A stretch of 5,682 nucleotides of DNA from JAPLJU01 sp964547985. Its GTDB lineage: Bacteria; Desulfobacterota; Syntrophia; Syntrophales; UBA2192. The notes under the pieces are model-generated. The model was given only the letters and a program-made list of their open reading frames with translations. It was not told the origin of the DNA and did no database searches. The first letter of the stretch is position 1; each line of letters opens with the position of its first letter. Positions 4,156-5,682 of this stretch are shown one piece after another. The translations under genes and the position numbers were made by a program. The DNA lies in the NCBI GenBank assembly GCA_964547985.1, contig CAZJPV010000082.1, forward strand, positions 1 through 5,682, given 5' to 3'.

Positions 4156-5529
4156 TCAAACAGGCTTTTCGGGAAGAAGGCCGTGCCTCCTCATTTTTCT
4201 CCACAGGGTCGTGCGATTAATTTTAAGGGCCTTCGAGGCCTCCTTCCGGCTCCATCCGCTTCCGACGAGCGCCGAGATAAGCGCTTCTTTCTCCACATGC
4301 CCGAGGGGATTGGTTGTATCGGGTGTCGTCACCACTGCCGGTCGTGCCTTTGTAGAAATTGTTTCACCGAAGAGGTACAGGGGCAGGGAGTCCACACCGA
4401 TCTCGCTTCCCCTGCAGATGATGCAGGCATGTTCCAGAACATGTTTGAGTTCTCTCACGTTCCCCGGGTAGGGGTAATTCAGGAGAACCCGCATCGCATC
4501 GCCCGAGACTCCGCAGATTTTCTTCCCGAGCAGCCGTGATTCGGTCAGGAGGAAGTGATCGATGAGCAGCGGGATATCGCCGGGCCTCTCGCGAAGGGGC
4601 GGGATCTCCATGCATATGACGTTGAGTCGATAGAACAGGTCTTCCCGGAAATGCCCGTCATCGACCATTCTCCTCAGATCGCGGTTTGTCGAGGAAACGA
4701 CTCTCACATTCACCTTGACGGGACGGGTGGATCCGAGGGGGTAAAATTCCTTTTCATCGAGAACCTGCAGGAGCTTCGCCTGGAGCTCCCGGGATAATTC
4801 CCCGATCTCATCCAGGTAGATGGTCCCTCCTTCGGCCAGCTGGAAACGGCCCGGCTTATCGGTCCTGGCATCGGTGAAGGCCCCCTTTTTGTACCCGAAC
4901 AGTTCCGACTCCAGAAGAGTGGCCGGGAGGGCCGCGCAGTTTATCTTGACGAAGGGCCCTTCTTTCCGGAGGCTGGAATTGTGGATCGTCCGCGCAAAAA
5001 GGTCCTTGCCGGTGCCCGTCTCGCCCAGGATGAGCATGTGGGAGTTCGTTTTGGCCACCGATGCGAGGATATCGAGAATCCGGCGCACCTTTTCGTCCTT
5101 TGCGATGATGTCTTCGAAGGTATAGGAGCCCTGCAGGGTCTTTTCCAGGGTCACACGAACGGAATCATCCAGGAACGATTCGACCCCGCCGATGGCCTGT
5201 CCCTGGTCATCTCGGATCACGGCACAGTTGACATCCACGGGAATTTCCATATTTTTTTTCGTGAGGATTCTGTTTCTGGCCTGAACAACATTCGTACCGG
5301 TGTCGATGGCGCGCCTGAGGAAACAGCCTTCCTGGCAAAGTTCCGTCCTGAAAACCTCGTAGCATTTGCAGGCCATGGCCTCCCTACGGCTGAAACCGGT
5401 TATCCGCTCCGCCTCCCGGTTGAAAAAGGTGATGTTCAGATCGAGATCAACGGTAAAGATGCCCACGGCGAGGCTGTTTAGAATTTTCAGGCTGTCCTTC
5501 GGGGTATCCATGGCGCCCACTGACTGCAT
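4156..5529 (-). CDS. PAS-domain sigma-54-dependent transcriptional activator (AAA+, Fis-type HTH)
   Basis: The 457-aa product has three parts. An N-terminal PAS domain (about 14-120) opens with ILNSLAVGIFTVD and carries a cysteine set C54, C56, C65, C69 in the CKCYEVFR...CQEGC region. A central AAA+ sigma-54 interaction domain (about 137-370) has Walker A GETGTGKD (169-176), GAFTDA (216-221) where GAFTGA is canonical, Walker B GGTIYLDE (234-241), the arginine-finger region FREDLFYRLN (294-303) and sensor II GNVREL (356-361). A Fis-type helix-turn-helix follows at about 412-450 (SRKEASKALKINRTTLWRKM). There is no receiver domain, so the signal is probably sensed directly by the PAS domain, perhaps as a redox state, metal or small ligand bound through the cysteines. 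It should drive sigma-54 polymerase at the promoter near 3950. ATG 5529 was used; ATG 5511 (MDTPKD) is an equally possible start, since neither has a good ribosome site. Family call very sure; regulon and signal inferred. Confidence 0.93.
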   Translation of the reverse strand: MQSVGAMDTPKDSLKILNSLAVGIFTVDLDLNITFFNREAERITGFSRREAMACKCYEVFRTELCQEGCFLRRAIDTGTNVVQARNRILTKKNMEIPVDVNCAVIRDDQGQAIGGVESFLDDSVRVTLEKTLQGSYTFEDIIAKDEKVRRILDILASVAKTNSHMLILGETGTGKDLFARTIHNSSLRKEGPFVKINCAALPATLLESELFGYKKGAFTDARTDKPGRFQLAEGGTIYLDEIGELSRELQAKLLQVLDEKEFYPLGSTRPVKVNVRVVSSTNRDLRRMVDDGHFREDLFYRLNVICMEIPPLRERPGDIPLLIDHFLLTESRLLGKKICGVSGDAMRVLLNYPYPGNVRELKHVLEHACIICRGSEIGVDSLPLYLFGETISTKARPAVVTTPDTTNPLGHVEKEALISALVGSGWSRKEASKALKINRTTLWRKMRRHGLLPEKPV

Positions 5530-5610
5530 CAGGATGGCCGGCGACCCGTCGACCGAAGAAGGTTATCGTTTGAAGGAAAGAGAAACCAAAACGGCATCTT
5601 GACGATTGAA

Positions 5611-5639
5611 AAACTACCAGCAAAAGTGCAGAAAGTCAA
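5611..5639 (-). promoter_or_regulatory. Possible sigma-70-type promoter for the activator gene
   Basis: On the minus strand TTGACT (5639-5634) is followed after exactly 17 bp by TAGTTT (5616-5611). The -35 matches five of six positions. The -10 keeps only T1, A2 and the final T. This would start transcription near 5604 and leave a leader of about 75 nt before the activator ATG. The rest of 5530-5682 shows no supportable gene. A weak, constitutive promoter would suit a regulatory gene. Confidence 0.35.
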
Positions 5640-5682
5640 CGGGTTGTCACCCAAAGGCACTTGAGCATGATTCTTCCTGCGA

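Noticed and set aside
4007..4204. Minus-strand ORF of 65 codons across the activator-operon gap
   Set aside because: It overlaps the end of the activator gene and the dyad region, its product shows no domain pattern, and it has no convincing ribosome site.
5636..5668. Ten-codon minus-strand ORF (MLKCLWVTTR) with an AGGAAG site, a possible leader peptide
   Set aside because: It ends at the proposed -35 of the activator promoter and has no following attenuator structure. Too short to support without conservation.
5667..5682. Possible divergent plus-strand gene start (ATG at 5667)
   Set aside because: Only five codons remain before the window edge and the upstream AAAGG is weakly placed. It cannot be judged.

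Overview
The window looks like part of a chromosome from an anaerobic, Gram-negative bacterium, most plausibly a Desulfobacterota (deltaproteobacterial) lineage. This is inferred from the moderately high GC content, the PAS-type sigma-54 activator with a cysteine-rich sensor, the Tat-exported enzyme, the NifX-family protein and the strong AGGAGG ribosome sites. No rRNA, tRNA or phylogenetic marker is present, so the assignment is tentative.

Every supportable gene lies on the minus strand, so the reading order runs from right to left. The right end (5530-5682) is a leader with a plausible sigma-70-type promoter. It precedes a 457-aa PAS/AAA+/Fis-HTH sigma-54 activator (4156-5529). A 229-bp AT-richer gap follows (3927-4155). 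It holds three dyads built on GAAACA/TGTTTC and, next to the following gene, a TGGCACG-N4-TTGAT element resembling a -24/-12 promoter.

Downstream is a tightly packed gene set: a NifX/NifB-family small protein (3603-3926), an unrecognised 87-aa protein with a twin-arginine N-terminus (3305-3568), an unrecognised tryptophan-rich protein with about 10 membrane segments (1959-3245), a 38-aa single-span membrane protein overlapping it by ATGA (1846-1962), a Tat-exported metallo-beta-lactamase-fold protein of the dihydropteroate-synthase-like type (599-1780), and the start of a secreted protein related to glycine-betaine (OpuAC-type) binding proteins (1-509, cut by the window edge). Three of the intergenic gaps carry stem-loops just before the next ribosome site.

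The layout suggests one regulated unit. The activator probably senses a redox or small-molecule signal, binds the GAAACA dyads and turns on an envelope module made of a polytopic membrane protein with a tiny partner, an exported metallohydrolase and a periplasmic binding-protein-like component. The substrate cannot be read from the sequence. The combination does not match any system I can name and is the main candidate for an undescribed pathway here. No stretch longer than 300 bases lacks a gene.
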